From positions 1 to 64,000 of the forward strand of contig NZ_PTIR01000006.1 in NCBI RefSeq assembly GCF_002934455.1: a stretch of DNA of 64,000 nucleotides, in the 5' to 3' direction. This document shows, piece by piece, positions 17,766 through 27,201 of this stretch. The notes under the pieces are model-generated. The model made no database searches. It had not been told where the DNA came from and saw only the letters and a list, made by a program, of their open reading frames with translations. The stretch is from Trinickia symbiotica. GTDB taxonomy: Bacteria > Pseudomonadota > Gammaproteobacteria > Burkholderiales > Burkholderiaceae. The first letter of the stretch is position 1; each line of letters opens with the position of its first letter. Position numbers and translations under genes: made by a program.

Positions 17766-18653
17766 CTAAGGCTTTGCGGATGCCTCGCGCTCCATCCAGG
17801 CGAGAAAGCGTTCGACGCGTGGCAGGTCGGCATTTTGATTCGGGTAAACGAGATGGTGCGCGCCCACCTCGACCGCGTACGTCTCATCGAACACGGGAAC
17901 CAGTAAACCTTCCTTGATCTTCACGGACGCGAGCATGAGGCTCTCCAGCGCGATGCCCAGGCCGAGCGCTGCTGTCTCGATCGACATGTACGAGCGATCG
18001 AACGAAAAGTCGAACGTTTTCTGCACCGCGGCAACCCCGGTCCTGCCGAACCACTGCTTCCATTGCACGAGCGGCGTCTCTGAGTAGATCAGGCGATGGG
18101 CGAGCAGATCAGCCGGCGTTCGGACCGGATGCTGCTCGAGATAGGCTGGGGAAGCAAGCGGCGCGATGTACTCGCCGCGGATCGTCCTGACTTCCAGATT
18201 GCTCCAGTTGCCGTATCCGTGACGGATGTCGACGTCGTAATAGCCGCTCGAAAACGAAATGTCCTCGTACGAGCAGGCGAGATTGAGCTGAATGTCGCCG
18301 TTGGCCTCCTGGAACGACGAAAGGCGGGGCAGCAGCCACATCAGACCGAAGCTCGGGCTCGAGTGCACGCGCAAGATGTCGACTTCCTTGCGGCTCGAGG
18401 CTCGCTCCGTGGCTCGACTGAGGTCGGCCAGCGAGCCCGTCACATCCGAGAGATAGCGTTCGCCGGTCGGCGTCAGCACGAGTCCGCGCCCCGAGCGCTG
18501 GAACAACGGCTGACCGATGATCGATTCGAGATTGCTCAATTGGTGGCTCACCGCCGACGCAGTCAAGCCGAGCTCCTCGGCCGCGCGATTGACGCTTTTC
18601 GTTCTGGCGACGCTTTCGAACGCGATGATGGCCTTGAGCGGTGGGATACGCAT
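17766..18653 (-). CDS. LysR-family regulator (GcvA-like)
   Basis: 295 residues from the ATG at 18653 (MRIPPLKAIIAFESVARTKS). The HTH carries VNRAAEELGLTASAVSHQLS and the effector domain spans about 90-285. The opening with PLKA and the LTASAVSHQ recognition helix are typical of the GcvA/AmpR subgroup. It sits between two catabolic units: downstream on the same strand is the SDR-MFS-transketolase operon, and divergent to it is the ribose-type ABC importer. It could control either or both. The 14-residue extension upstream of the chosen ATG does not look conserved. Confidence 0.9.
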   Translation of the reverse strand: MRIPPLKAIIAFESVARTKSVNRAAEELGLTASAVSHQLSNLESIIGQPLFQRSGRGLVLTPTGERYLSDVTGSLADLSRATERASSRKEVDILRVHSSPSFGLMWLLPRLSSFQEANGDIQLNLACSYEDISFSSGYYDVDIRHGYGNWSNLEVRTIRGEYIAPLASPAYLEQHPVRTPADLLAHRLIYSETPLVQWKQWFGRTGVAAVQKTFDFSFDRSYMSIETAALGLGIALESLMLASVKIKEGLLVPVFDETYAVEVGAHHLVYPNQNADLPRVERFLAWMEREASAKP

Positions 18654-19047
18654 CGTGAAATTTTTTTCAGTCGCAGTTGAAGAAAACCGCATTGCTTCCG
18701 CGCGGTCGTGGCTGCCATTCTGTCGACAAGCGCACGAGCTTCGAGCAACAAGCCACTGAAGCGATCGTGCGGGCGGGAAGCTTCTTCGGCATCCGCCCTA
18801 TACCGAATGACGCAGCGCACAACTGCGCAGGAGACATCGATGCATTATCCGTTTTTCCCTTCCGCGGCGCGAACGGTGCCGCACAAAAAAATCTAGACGG
18901 GCCGGCCCACGCGGTGCGCGTCGCCTTCCGCGACGGAAGACGGAGCTTGGCTCGCCGCTGTGCCGTTCCTGTCCCCGCTCACACATATCGCGCGACCTCG
19001 CACCTCGATGCATGAGGCTCGCCAATCATCCCGTCGGGAGAGTCGAG
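18654..19047. other. Divergent intergenic region (LysR gene / sugar ABC operon)
   Basis: This gene-poor 394-bp stretch should hold the promoters of both flanking units. The only translated element I can support is a 19-codon leader frame, reported separately. I find no strong palindrome or terminator in it. Confidence 0.5.
18840..18896 (+). CDS. Possible leader peptide upstream of sugar ABC operon
   Basis: The frame MHYPFFPSAARTVPHKKI ends at TAG (18894-18896). A well-placed CAGGAGACATCG ribosome site precedes it, better than chance would often give. It lies 151 bp ahead of the ABC ATPase start. It may be a regulatory upstream ORF or the leftover 5' end of a lost gene. Nothing in the peptide itself indicates a function. 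Confidence 0.3.
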   Translation: MHYPFFPSAARTVPHKKI

Positions 19048-20568
19048 ATGGCTCCACAGCCTTACCTGTTATCCGCGCGCTCGATCGTGAAGAGCTTTGG
19101 CCCGACGACTGTATTGAAGGGCTTCGACCTCTCCATCGCCCAAGGCGAGGTGCACGCTTTTCTCGGCGGAAACGGCGCTGGCAAATCGACTTTCATCAAG
19201 ATCGTCTCGGGCCAGCATGAGCGCGATGCGGGCACGATCGAGTTCGATGGGGAAACGGTCGGTGCTTCCGTAGCCGCATATGTCGATGCGGGGGCCATCG
19301 CGGTCGTGAACCAGGAATTGGCGCTGCTGCCGCATCTGTCGGTCGCGGAAAACATCGCGATTCCACGCTTGCGGCGTGCGACGCGCAGCTATAGCGAGCG
19401 TGCTTCGGAGGCGATCGCAATCGAAGCACTGTCGCTGATCGACCCGCATTTCGCACGCGAATCGGTCGGGCGTCTCGTCGGCGACCTGACGTTGCATGAG
19501 CGGCAACTCGTCGAGATCGCGCGGGCGCTCGGCTCGGGCGCCAAGCTGCTGCTGCTCGACGAGCCGACTGCGAACCTGACCGCCGCGGAGACAGGCCGAC
19601 TCTTTGCCGTCATCCGCCGGCTTGTAGTCGGCACGGGGCTGGCCGTCCTGTTCGTCTCACACAGAATGCGCGAAATCCGTCAGATCGCCGACGTCTGCAC
19701 GATCATCCGCGACGGCAAGACTGCGATCGACCGCGTTGCGCTCAACGCGATCACGGATCGCGAGATCGTCGAATGCATGGGACAGAGCACAGCGGCGGAA
19801 GACCATGTGGGGGCGGCGAGCGACGGCGGCGTCCCCCGGGCGATGCCAAAGGAAACGAGTGCGGCGCAAGGCGAAGTCATCGCCATCCATCACGCGGGTA
19901 TCGGCCTGACGATCCGGCCGGGAACGATCGTGGGACTCGCAGGGGCGCCGACAGGCCCTGCCGCGCTGATCGATGCATTGACCGGGCTTTCTGCTCAGCA
20001 GACTTGGGACGTCAAGCGCAATGACGCTCCGGTGAAATACAGGAGCCCCGCGGCGGCAGCGCGCGCCGGAATCGGCTTCGTATCGGGCGATCGCTCGAAC
20101 AAGGGCATCCTCGCAACGTTGCCGATTATCGACAACCTCATGGCGGCGCGGCGCATCGTCGAAGGGCGAGGTGTCGCGCGCAACGACGAACTGGCCGAGG
20201 GCACGCGGCTGATCGAAGCCTTGAACATACGGGCGCGCTCGCTCTGGGACTTGCCTTCTACATTGAGCGGCGGCACGCAGCAAAAGCTGCTCATTGCCCG
20301 CTGGCTCGCGCTCAAGCCCAAGCTGCTCGTGCTCGAGGAGCCGACGCGTGGCGTGGACATCCGCACCAAACGCGAAATCTACGCGTTGATTCGAAAGATG
20401 GCGGAGCAAGGGACCGCCGTGATCTGGTGGTCGACGGAATACATCGAATTGGCCGAACTCTGCGAGACGGTGCTCGCATTCGATCTCGATGGAAAGCCGA
20501 CATGCGTGCTGCGCGATGCGCAAGTGAATGAAGCCGCGCTCGCGAACGCCACGGGCATGGCCGCCTGA
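19048..20568 (+). CDS. Ribose/galactose-type ABC importer ATPase (RbsA/MglA-like)
   Basis: 506 residues from MAPQPYLLSARSIVKSFG, with GGGAG six bases before the ATG; the upstream ATG at 19012 lacks this. It has two fused nucleotide-binding domains. The first has an intact Walker A (GGNGAGKST, about 40-48), an atypical signature loop (LHERQLVEIARAL) and DEPTANL. The second has a degenerate P-loop (GLAGAPTGPAAL, no Lys) but a good LSGGTQQK signature and LEEPTRGVD, as is usual for this family. It energises monosaccharide import with the permease and binding protein that follow. Confidence 0.9.
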   Translation: MAPQPYLLSARSIVKSFGPTTVLKGFDLSIAQGEVHAFLGGNGAGKSTFIKIVSGQHERDAGTIEFDGETVGASVAAYVDAGAIAVVNQELALLPHLSVAENIAIPRLRRATRSYSERASEAIAIEALSLIDPHFARESVGRLVGDLTLHERQLVEIARALGSGAKLLLLDEPTANLTAAETGRLFAVIRRLVVGTGLAVLFVSHRMREIRQIADVCTIIRDGKTAIDRVALNAITDREIVECMGQSTAAEDHVGAASDGGVPRAMPKETSAAQGEVIAIHHAGIGLTIRPGTIVGLAGAPTGPAALIDALTGLSAQQTWDVKRNDAPVKYRSPAAAARAGIGFVSGDRSNKGILATLPIIDNLMAARRIVEGRGVARNDELAEGTRLIEALNIRARSLWDLPSTLSGGTQQKLLIARWLALKPKLLVLEEPTRGVDIRTKREIYALIRKMAEQGTAVIWWSTEYIELAELCETVLAFDLDGKPTCVLRDAQVNEAALANATGMAA

Positions 20569-20617
20569 ATAAAGCGCGCGATGCGCCGCGAGCATGCATT
20601 TCCCTATGGAGACAATG

Positions 20618-21613
20618 ATGAAGTCAGTTACCCAACCGATCACGACCGAACCCGTTAAAGCCGGCGGCTGGCTCCGCCGCTCACTGTCGACATACCGTAC
20701 GGAAATCGCGATCGCGATCGCCATCGTCATCGTCGAGCTGGCCGTCGGTATGGTGGTCCCGGCAGCGTTGTCGGGCGGCAATATCGCGAACGTCACGCAG
20801 GCGGCGGCGCCGCTCGTCATCATGTCCTTCGGCGTGCTGCTCGTCATCATTACGGGCGGTATCGACCTTTCCGTCGGCTCCGTGTTTTCGTTGACGGGCA
20901 TGGTGACAGGGCTCGCAATGGCGCACGGATACGGCGCGATCGCAAGCAGCGCGGCGGGGCTTTCCGTCGGCGTCGTCATCGGCTTGGTCAACGGTGCGCT
21001 CGTCACCTTCGTCGGACTCGCGCCGTTCGTCGTGACGTTGAGCACTTACGCGATTGCTGGGAGTCTGTCGTTCATCGTCACGAATGGCAATTCGCTGCCG
21101 ATCTCCGATCCGAACTACTGGTTGCTGAACTCGGGCGCGCTCGTTCCCGGGCTGCCGAACTATCTGCTCTGGTGCGGGCTTCTGCTCGTCGCGATCGAGC
21201 TTTGCTTGCGCAAGGTCGTGGCTGGCCGTTGGCTCTATGCCGTCGGCAGCAGCAGTTCCTCTGCGCGCGTTATAGGCATTCCCGTCAATCGCGTTCGGCT
21301 GACGGCCTATCTGCTGTCAGGGCTGCTGGCGTCTTTCGCGGGCATCGTCAGCGTCTCGTACGTCAGCAATGCGGAAGCGACGGCAGGGTCGAGCCTGATG
21401 TTGCAGGCCATTGCCGCTGTCGTGATCGGCGGCGCAAGCCTCTTCGGCGGCACGGGCTCCGCAATAGGCGCGCTGCTTGGCTCGCTGATGATCACGATCA
21501 TTCAGAACGGCGCAAACCTGATCGGTGTGAACAGCTTCTGGCAAGGCACCGTCACAGGGATCGTCATTCTCATCGCGGTGCTGGTCGACCGCATCACCAA
21601 GGCACGGCGCTAA
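20618..21613 (+). CDS. Ribose-type ABC importer permease (RbsC-like)
   Basis: 331 residues from [17 protein letters not shown]. Three ATGs compete; GGAG at 20608-20611 fits best with the ATG at 20618. It has 8-10 hydrophobic segments and the family motif [20 protein letters not shown]. The [20 protein letters not shown] segment includes the cytoplasmic coupling region. It is the homodimeric channel of the sugar importer. Confidence 0.9.
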   Translation: MKSVTQPITTEPVKAGGWLRRSLSTYRTEIAIAIAIVIVELAVGMVVPAALSGGNIANVTQAAAPLVIMSFGVLLVIITGGIDLSVGSVFSLTGMVTGLAMAHGYGAIASSAAGLSVGVVIGLVNGALVTFVGLAPFVVTLSTYAIAGSLSFIVTNGNSLPISDPNYWLLNSGALVPGLPNYLLWCGLLLVAIELCLRKVVAGRWLYAVGSSSSSARVIGIPVNRVRLTAYLLSGLLASFAGIVSVSYVSNAEATAGSSLMLQAIAAVVIGGASLFGGTGSAIGALLGSLMITIIQNGANLIGVNSFWQGTVTGIVILIAVLVDRITKARR

Positions 21614-21644
21614 AGCCGCATCAACGAGGTACAAGGAGACAAGC

Positions 21645-22661
21645 ATGAGCATCACGACTACGAACCAAGCCGGCCAATTGGGAAAGCCGTGGGGAAGGAT
21701 GATCGCGGCAACGCTACTGATTGCTTCCGCCGCGTTATCGCAAACGTGTTTCGCGCAGGCGAAGCAGACAGTGGCCTATATCGCGCCGTCATTGGATATC
21801 TCGTACTGGCAGTGGGTGGCATACGGCGTGAAGCAGCGCGCTCAGGAACTCGGTATGAATTATGTCGAATTCACATCGGAGAACTCGCCCGCGAAGCAGA
21901 TGGACAACGTCCATACCGCTTTGACGCGCGGGGTGAGCGCGATCGTCATGGGGCCCGTCAGTTCCACCAGCACGCCGCCCGTGCTGCGCCTGCTGAAGGA
22001 GAAATCCGTGCCGATCGCGTTCGCGGGAATTGGGCCGCAGGCCGGACAAACGGACTTCACGTCGGCCGTTACGGCGAACAACTATGAAACGGGCAAGGCG
22101 GAAGGCGCTTACGCTTGCAAATTGGCGAAGGCGCGCGGCGGCAACAAGATCGCCATGCTGTCGCTGCCGTTGGATCGCGAGAACGCGCAGAAGTACATGA
22201 AGGGGGCGCAGGAGGCGTTCAAGGCCGATGGTTGCGATCTCGTTCAAGTACTGCAGACGCACGGGCTGACCGTCAACGAGGCGATCTCGCAAGCTAACGA
22301 CGTTCTCACGGCGCACCCGGATGTGAAAGCGATTTACGGTATGTACGATGAAGCCGCAATCGGTGCGGCCAAGGCACTGCAAACGAGAGGTCTCACAGGA
22401 AAGGTGGCCGTCGTGACCGCCGATGGCAGCCCGACGACGATCCACCTGCTGCGCGATGGTTCGATTCAGGGCATCTTCCTTCAAGAAGCGGTCGGACAGG
22501 GTATCGATGCGACGACGCAGGTCTTCAATGCGCTGAACCACAAGGCGACCACGCAAGAACTTGCTTTGAAGGAGCCGCTCGTCACGCAGGAGACGATTGA
22601 TCAACCGGATGCGCAGGCTAAGCTCAAGCGAGTCTACCCGCCCGCGGCCGGCAGCTATTGA
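21645..22661 (+). CDS. Sugar ABC importer periplasmic binding protein (RbsB-like, family 4)
   Basis: 338 residues. A basic start and hydrophobic core end in a cleavage site near CFAQA-KQT (about residue 38). The mature protein opens [20 protein letters not shown], typical of periplasmic binding protein family 4 (LacI-like fold). AGGAG precedes the ATG. It lies 31 bp after the permease gene, and its stop overlaps the possible ATG of the amidohydrolase gene. Ligand specificity is unknown; pentose, deoxysugar or branched-sugar binding are all possible. Confidence 0.9.
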   Translation: MSITTTNQAGQLGKPWGRMIAATLLIASAALSQTCFAQAKQTVAYIAPSLDISYWQWVAYGVKQRAQELGMNYVEFTSENSPAKQMDNVHTALTRGVSAIVMGPVSSTSTPPVLRLLKEKSVPIAFAGIGPQAGQTDFTSAVTANNYETGKAEGAYACKLAKARGGNKIAMLSLPLDRENAQKYMKGAQEAFKADGCDLVQVLQTHGLTVNEAISQANDVLTAHPDVKAIYGMYDEAAIGAAKALQTRGLTGKVAVVTADGSPTTIHLLRDGSIQGIFLQEAVGQGIDATTQVFNALNHKATTQELALKEPLVTQETIDQPDAQAKLKRVYPPAAGSY

Positions 22662-22705
22662 TGCTTTCGCCGGATGAATATGAATTGACGAGATTGGAGA
22701 CACCC

Positions 22706-23602
22706 GTGGACAACCTGCCCATCATCGACCCGCATCACCATCTTTATGATCTCGAGACCGGAAACTACCCGTGGTTGCAGGGGCCGATGCTCGAGCGCGT
22801 GTTCGGCGATTATTCGGCGATACGCAAAGACTATTTGATCGAAGACTTCCTGGCCGACATCAAGAATCAGAACGTGGTGAAGACCGTTCACCTGCAGGTG
22901 GAGTACGACCATAACGATCCTGTCGCGGAGACGCGATGGCTGCAGAGTGTGGCGGACAAGCATGGCTACCCGCACGGCATCGTAGCCTTCGCGGACCTCG
23001 CTTCGGAGAATGTGCAAGCGGTGATCGAGGCGCACTGCGAGTTTCCGAACGTGCGAGGCATTCGCCAATGCCTGAATTTTCATCGGGATCCGGTCAAAAC
23101 CTTCATCGACAACCCGCATCTGATGAGCGACAGCCGCTGGCGGCGCGGGTACGCATTGCTCGAGCGCTATGACCTGTCGTTCGATTTGCAGCTCTATTAC
23201 ACACAAATGGAAGAGGCGGTCGCGCTCGCGCGCGCTTTTCCGAACACGACGATCGTGCTCAACCACACGGGCATGCCGGTCGATCGCGCACCCGAGGAAA
23301 TCGAAGCGTGGAAGCGGAGCATGAAGCTGCTCGCATCAGCGCCCAACGTCTCATGCAAGATCTCGGGGCTGGGGATGGGCGACTGGAAATGGACCGTCGA
23401 CAGTATTCGCCCATTCGTGCTGCACGCGATCGAGGCGTTCGGCGTGCAGCGCTGCATGTTCGCGAGCAACTTCCCCGTCGACAAGCTTTTCAGCAGCTAT
23501 GACGACATATTCAACGCGTTCAAGTCCATTACGAAGGGCTTCTCGCCGAAGGAACGGAGCGCGCTGTTTCACGACAATGCCGAGCGTGTTTACCGTCTCT
23601 GA
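22706..23602 (+). CDS. Amidohydrolase family 2 (sugar-lactonase / PDC-lactonase-like)
   Basis: 298 residues of the metal-dependent TIM-barrel family that includes L-fuconolactonase, L-rhamnonolactonase, galactaro-lactonase and 2-pyrone-4,6-dicarboxylate lactonase. The opening IIDPHHHLYDLETG holds the HxH motif. QVEYDH, LNHTGMP (His) and FASNFPVDK (terminal Asp-type strand) follow. I chose the GTG at 22706 because GGAGA lies 5 bp before it. An ATG at 22661, overlapping the binding-protein stop (TGATG), would add 15 residues but lacks a ribosome site. It follows the sugar importer, so lactone hydrolysis of an imported sugar acid is likely. Confidence 0.85.
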   Translation: MDNLPIIDPHHHLYDLETGNYPWLQGPMLERVFGDYSAIRKDYLIEDFLADIKNQNVVKTVHLQVEYDHNDPVAETRWLQSVADKHGYPHGIVAFADLASENVQAVIEAHCEFPNVRGIRQCLNFHRDPVKTFIDNPHLMSDSRWRRGYALLERYDLSFDLQLYYTQMEEAVALARAFPNTTIVLNHTGMPVDRAPEEIEAWKRSMKLLASAPNVSCKISGLGMGDWKWTVDSIRPFVLHAIEAFGVQRCMFASNFPVDKLFSSYDDIFNAFKSITKGFSPKERSALFHDNAERVYRL

Positions 23603-23629
23603 CCGGCGGGGTTTGGCTGATCTGCTTGC

Positions 23630-24637
23630 TCACTCGCCGCGCGCGATACCGCGCAGCCGCTCGAGCAACGCAGCGGGAATGTCGATGCCGTCACGCCGCG
23701 CCGATCGAGCCACGTCGCGGCGGCGCTCCCCCGGCAGACGGACATCGGAGTCGACGAGCATTTGCTCGACCAAGGCCTCGACGCGGGAAAGATAAGCTTC
23801 ATTGCCGGCGAGCGCGGCGGGATCGATCGCCCAGAAAAGATGGCCGATGCTCGAGCGGGCGCCGTCCGCGGTCAGGAAGGAACCGGCTTCGTAGCCGAAA
23901 TTCGCTCCGGCCAACGCGGCGGCCAGCAGTTCGACGATGAGCGCGAGCATCGCGCCTTTCGCGCCGCCGAAGGGCAACATCATGCCGTCGAGCGCGGCTT
24001 TGGCGTCGGTGGTCGGCAGTCCGTCGCGCGTCGTCGCCCATCCCTGCGGGATGGGCTTGCCTTCCTGAGCCGCGACCATGATCTTGCCGCGCGCCACTTG
24101 CGACAGCGACAAATCGATGATTAACGGATCCGCGCGCCGGCGCGGAAAGACCGCGGCGATCGGATTCGTGCCGAAGATCGCATGCCGGCCACCCTCGGCC
24201 GGCATCGCAGCGGGCGAGTTGCTGAATGCGAGGCCGACCATGCCGGCCGCGCCAATCGCTTCGAGGTGCCATGCGCCCGCGCCGAAGTGATGGCTGCGCG
24301 TCACGCTGGCGACCGCGCTGCCGTACTCGCGTGCACGTTCGATTACGGTGGACACGGCGAGCGCGCAAGCGGGGTAGGCCATCCCATCCGCGGCATCGAC
24401 GAGCACGGCGGCGCCGCGCGATGAAACGATGGCCGCCACGGCTTTGGGATCGACGCGTCCGTTGCGCAACTGCGCGACGTACATCGGCAATCGCGAGACG
24501 CCATGCGAGGAGAGCCCATGCAAATCGGCATAGACGAGGGCGTTGGCGGTCGCGATCGCTGTATCGCTGCGTGCGCCCGCGGCCGCGAGCGCGCGCGTGG
24601 CGAGCTCGGTCAGCTCGGCAGGCGAAATGCGTGTCAT
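23630..24637 (-). CDS. comC: Malate/L-lactate dehydrogenase family enzyme, (R)-sulfolactate dehydrogenase ComC-like
   Basis: 335 residues of the YlbC/MdhC-type NAD(P)-dependent 2-hydroxyacid dehydrogenase family (not the Rossmann LDH). Visible motifs are HGLSSHGVSRLP (about 40-51), TRSHHFGAGAW, FGTNPIAAVF and PFGGAKGAMLALIVELL. ComC of sulfolactate degraders belongs to this family and makes (R)-sulfolactate from sulfopyruvate. The assignment rests on operon context: an SlcC-like dehydrogenase lies 32 bp upstream, with suyAB further upstream on the same strand. The ATG at 24637 has GGAG 7 bp ahead of it. Alternatives are malate, ureidoglycolate or other 2-hydroxyacid dehydrogenase. Confidence 0.72.
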   Translation of the reverse strand: MTRISPAELTELATRALAAAGARSDTAIATANALVYADLHGLSSHGVSRLPMYVAQLRNGRVDPKAVAAIVSSRGAAVLVDAADGMAYPACALAVSTVIERAREYGSAVASVTRSHHFGAGAWHLEAIGAAGMVGLAFSNSPAAMPAEGGRHAIFGTNPIAAVFPRRRADPLIIDLSLSQVARGKIMVAAQEGKPIPQGWATTRDGLPTTDAKAALDGMMLPFGGAKGAMLALIVELLAAALAGANFGYEAGSFLTADGARSSIGHLFWAIDPAALAGNEAYLSRVEALVEQMLVDSDVRLPGERRRDVARSARRDGIDIPAALLERLRGIARGE

Positions 24638-24669
24638 TCGGAGGCTCCTTTGCAGCAAGGGTTATGACA

Positions 24670-25617
24670 TCAGCGCGGCGTATGCGCATCGTCGCTGAGC
24701 GCTTGCGCGACCCGCGAAGCGACGAGCGTGCTCACACGCATGTTGGACTGCGCGGTGAGACCGGCGATATGCGGCGTCAGGATGAGGTTCGGCACGTCAG
24801 CAAGGACCGAGCCGCTTTGGAGCGGCTCTCGAGCGAACACGTCGAGTGCCGCGCCGCCGAGTCGGCCTTCGCGCAGCGCGGACGCGAGCGCCGCTTCATC
24901 GACGATGCCTCCGCGCGACGTATTGATGAGAATCGCGTGCGACGGCAGCAGTGCAAGTCGTGTAGCGTCCAGCAGATTGCGCGTGGCGTTCGTGAGCGGC
25001 ATGTGGAGCGTGACGACATCGGCGCTGCGCAGCGCCTCGTCGAGCGGCACCGGGCGAGCGCCCGTCGAGCCCCAGCACGGCGCGTCTGGCGGCTGAGCCG
25101 GATCGTAACCGATGGCGGTCATGCCGATTGCGTTGGCGAGGCTGGCGACGAGTTGGCCGATACCGCCGAATCCGATGATCGCCAGCGTGCTGCCGGCGGC
25201 CTCCCGTCCATTGGACAGCGCCGCACGCGGCCATGCGCCCGCGGCAACGGCATCGCTCGACGTGTAGGCGCCGCGTAAAAGCAGCATGGCGGTCGCGATC
25301 ACATACTCGGCCACCGCGCGGGCGTTGGCGCCCGTCGCCGGCAAGACCGCCACGCCGCGCGCCGCGCAGGCGTCGACATCGATATTGTCGAGGCCGACGC
25401 CGAGCCTTCCGATGGCGACGAGTCGCGGCGCGGCGTCGAGCAACGCCCGCGTGACTTGCGTGCGATTGCGCACGATCAGGGCGTCGGCGTCCTTCAGGCA
25501 CGCCAGCAGGCGCGCAGGATCATCGACGAGCGCGGGATCCGCATGCACGTCGAACTGACGCGACAGCGACTCGATCGCCGCACCGTCCATGAACTCGGTG
25601 ATGACGATTTTCTTCAA
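24670..25617 (-). CDS. slcC: D-2-hydroxyacid dehydrogenase, (S)-sulfolactate dehydrogenase SlcC-like
   Basis: 315 residues of the SerA-type family. The cofactor motif is GFGGIGQLVA. The catalytic Arg is in NTSRGGIVDE, the Glu in DVFAREPL and the His in LTPHIAGL. The N-terminal segments VITEFMDGAAIESL and LIVRNRTQV and the helix LLLRGAYTSSDAV resemble, from memory, (S)-sulfolactate dehydrogenases. It would oxidise (S)-sulfolactate to sulfopyruvate with NAD+. Its ATG overlaps the symporter stop by 4 bp, so it is translationally coupled to transport. Phosphoglycerate dehydrogenase is unlikely because the ACT domain is missing. Confidence 0.75.
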   Translation of the reverse strand: MKKIVITEFMDGAAIESLSRQFDVHADPALVDDPARLLACLKDADALIVRNRTQVTRALLDAAPRLVAIGRLGVGLDNIDVDACAARGVAVLPATGANARAVAEYVIATAMLLLRGAYTSSDAVAAGAWPRAALSNGREAAGSTLAIIGFGGIGQLVASLANAIGMTAIGYDPAQPPDAPCWGSTGARPVPLDEALRSADVVTLHMPLTNATRNLLDATRLALLPSHAILINTSRGGIVDEAALASALREGRLGGAALDVFAREPLQSGSVLADVPNLILTPHIAGLTAQSNMRVSTLVASRVAQALSDDAHTPR

Positions 25618-26957
25618 TTCGTGTTCCTCCGGGCGACAGATGGGATCTTCAGCTCGCGAGTCGCGTCCATCCGCGCGTCGCGGGCCGTCTCCTCCTCATA
25701 GACGCCAACGCGCGGCGCTGACAACACGTCGCGTGCCGTGTGCACGTCGAAAACGCCCTCCCAGCGGGCCACCACGATCGTCGCGACGGCATTGCCGATG
25801 AGGTTGACGAGGGCGCGAACCTCGTTGAGTATCCGATCGACGCCGAGTATCAGCGTGATCCCGGCCACGGGAATGATGTTGTGCGTCGACAGCGTCGCCG
25901 TCAGTGCGACGAGCGCGGCACCGGCTACGCCCGCGCCGCCCTTGGACGTCACCATGAGTATGGCGAGCAGACCGATCTGCTGCGGGAGCGTCAAATGCGT
26001 GCCGGTCGCCTGCGCGATGAAGAGCGACGTCATCGTCAGATAGATGGCGGCGCCGTCGAGGTTGAACGAGTAACCCGTGGGCAGCACGAGTCCAACAACG
26101 GACTTGGGGCAGCCGAGCTTTTCGAGCTTGTCCATGAGTCGCGGCAACACTGACTCCGTCGTCGAAGTGCCGAGCACGATCAGCATCTCCTCGCGCAGGT
26201 ACCGAATGAGCGGCCACAGCCCTATGCCGGCCCATCGGCAGATCGTGCCGAGCACGAGCGCGACGAAAAGGACGCTCGTCAGGTAGAAGCAGACGATGAG
26301 CAGGCCCAGTTGCTGCAGCGTGCCGATGCCGTACTTTCCCACCGTGAACGCCATCGCGCCGAACGCGCCGAGCGGGGCGAGCCGCATGATCATCTCGACG
26401 ATGCGCATGAGCGCGTCGCCGCATTGCTCGATGACGTTCGAGAGGAAACGGCTCTTCTCGCCCATGATCGAGAGCGCGATGCCGAACAACACCGAAAAGA
26501 GCAGTACTTGAAGCAGATTGCCTCGTGCAAACGCGCCGACGACCGAGCTCGGCACGATCTCCTCGAGCAGACCGCCCGATGCCTGTGTTTGTGCCACCGA
26601 TTCATAGTGGCTGATCGCGTGCGCGTCGAGTGTGCGAGGGTCGATATCGAGACCGGCACCGGGATGCATCACGTTGGCAACGACGAGTCCGATCAAGAGC
26701 GCGAGCGTCGTGATGGCTTCGAAGTAGAGAATCGTCTTGAGTCCGACGCGGCCGACGTGCTTCAGATTTTCCATCCGTGCGATGCCGAGCGCGACGGTGC
26801 AGAAGATCACCAACGTGACGAGCATCTTGATGAGCCGGATGAAGACGTCGCCGAGCGGTTTCATCGTCACGCCCGTGGAAGGCAGGAGGTACCCGACGAC
26901 GATGCCGGCCGCAAGGCCGATGAGAACCTGAACGTAAAGGCTTTTGAGCATGCGCAA
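25614..26957 (-). CDS. DctA-family dicarboxylate/amino-acid:cation symporter, likely sulfolactate or related acid uptake
   Basis: 447 residues of the SDF (DAACS) family with eight hydrophobic segments. The conserved blocks GTSTTESVLP (Ser-rich re-entrant loop) and LPTGYSFNLDGAAIYLTMTS are intact. Start TTG at 26957 has GGAGGAGA seven bases upstream; an ATG two codons later is the alternative. DctA proteins carry C4-dicarboxylates with H+ or Na+. Wedged between suyB and slcC and overlapping slcC, this copy most likely carries sulfolactate (a malate analogue with sulfonate for one carboxylate) or the pathway's entry compound. Confidence 0.85.
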   Translation of the reverse strand: MRMLKSLYVQVLIGLAAGIVVGYLLPSTGVTMKPLGDVFIRLIKMLVTLVIFCTVALGIARMENLKHVGRVGLKTILYFEAITTLALLIGLVVANVMHPGAGLDIDPRTLDAHAISHYESVAQTQASGGLLEEIVPSSVVGAFARGNLLQVLLFSVLFGIALSIMGEKSRFLSNVIEQCGDALMRIVEMIMRLAPLGAFGAMAFTVGKYGIGTLQQLGLLIVCFYLTSVLFVALVLGTICRWAGIGLWPLIRYLREEMLIVLGTSTTESVLPRLMDKLEKLGCPKSVVGLVLPTGYSFNLDGAAIYLTMTSLFIAQATGTHLTLPQQIGLLAILMVTSKGGAGVAGAALVALTATLSTHNIIPVAGITLILGVDRILNEVRALVNLIGNAVATIVVARWEGVFDVHTARDVLSAPRVGVYEEETARDARMDATRELKIPSVARRNTN

Positions 26958-27010
26958 GATGGTGTCTCCTCCACTCGCTGCTGCTGGATGATAGGGGGCG
27001 GCGGGTTCAC

Positions 27011-27038
27011 GCTCGGGCCGGCGAAAGCCGGTCCGAGC
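27011..27038. repeat. 12-bp stem hairpin with GAAA/TTTC loop in the suyB-symporter gap
   Basis: Twelve-base arms (27011-27022 and 27027-27038) pair completely apart from one G-T position and close on GAAA (TTTC in the minus-strand transcript). The hairpin sits in the 244-bp gap between suyB and the symporter gene. There is no T-tract, so it is not a simple terminator. It may stabilise the suyAB part of the message, as REP-like elements do, or be a dispersed intergenic repeat. Confidence 0.5.
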
Positions 27039-27201
27039 AGCGCACGCCGCCGGGCGCCGGTTCGATACGGCGTCACTGTCTCATGCGGCGCGGCCCTCAA
27101 GCCCGAATGACCCCATCGGGAAAATGGAGGCTTGCCGTGCGGTGGCGGCGTTTCCTTCGCACTCCTTATGATCCGCACGGCGGCGGCGCCGCGTCGAAGG
27201 C

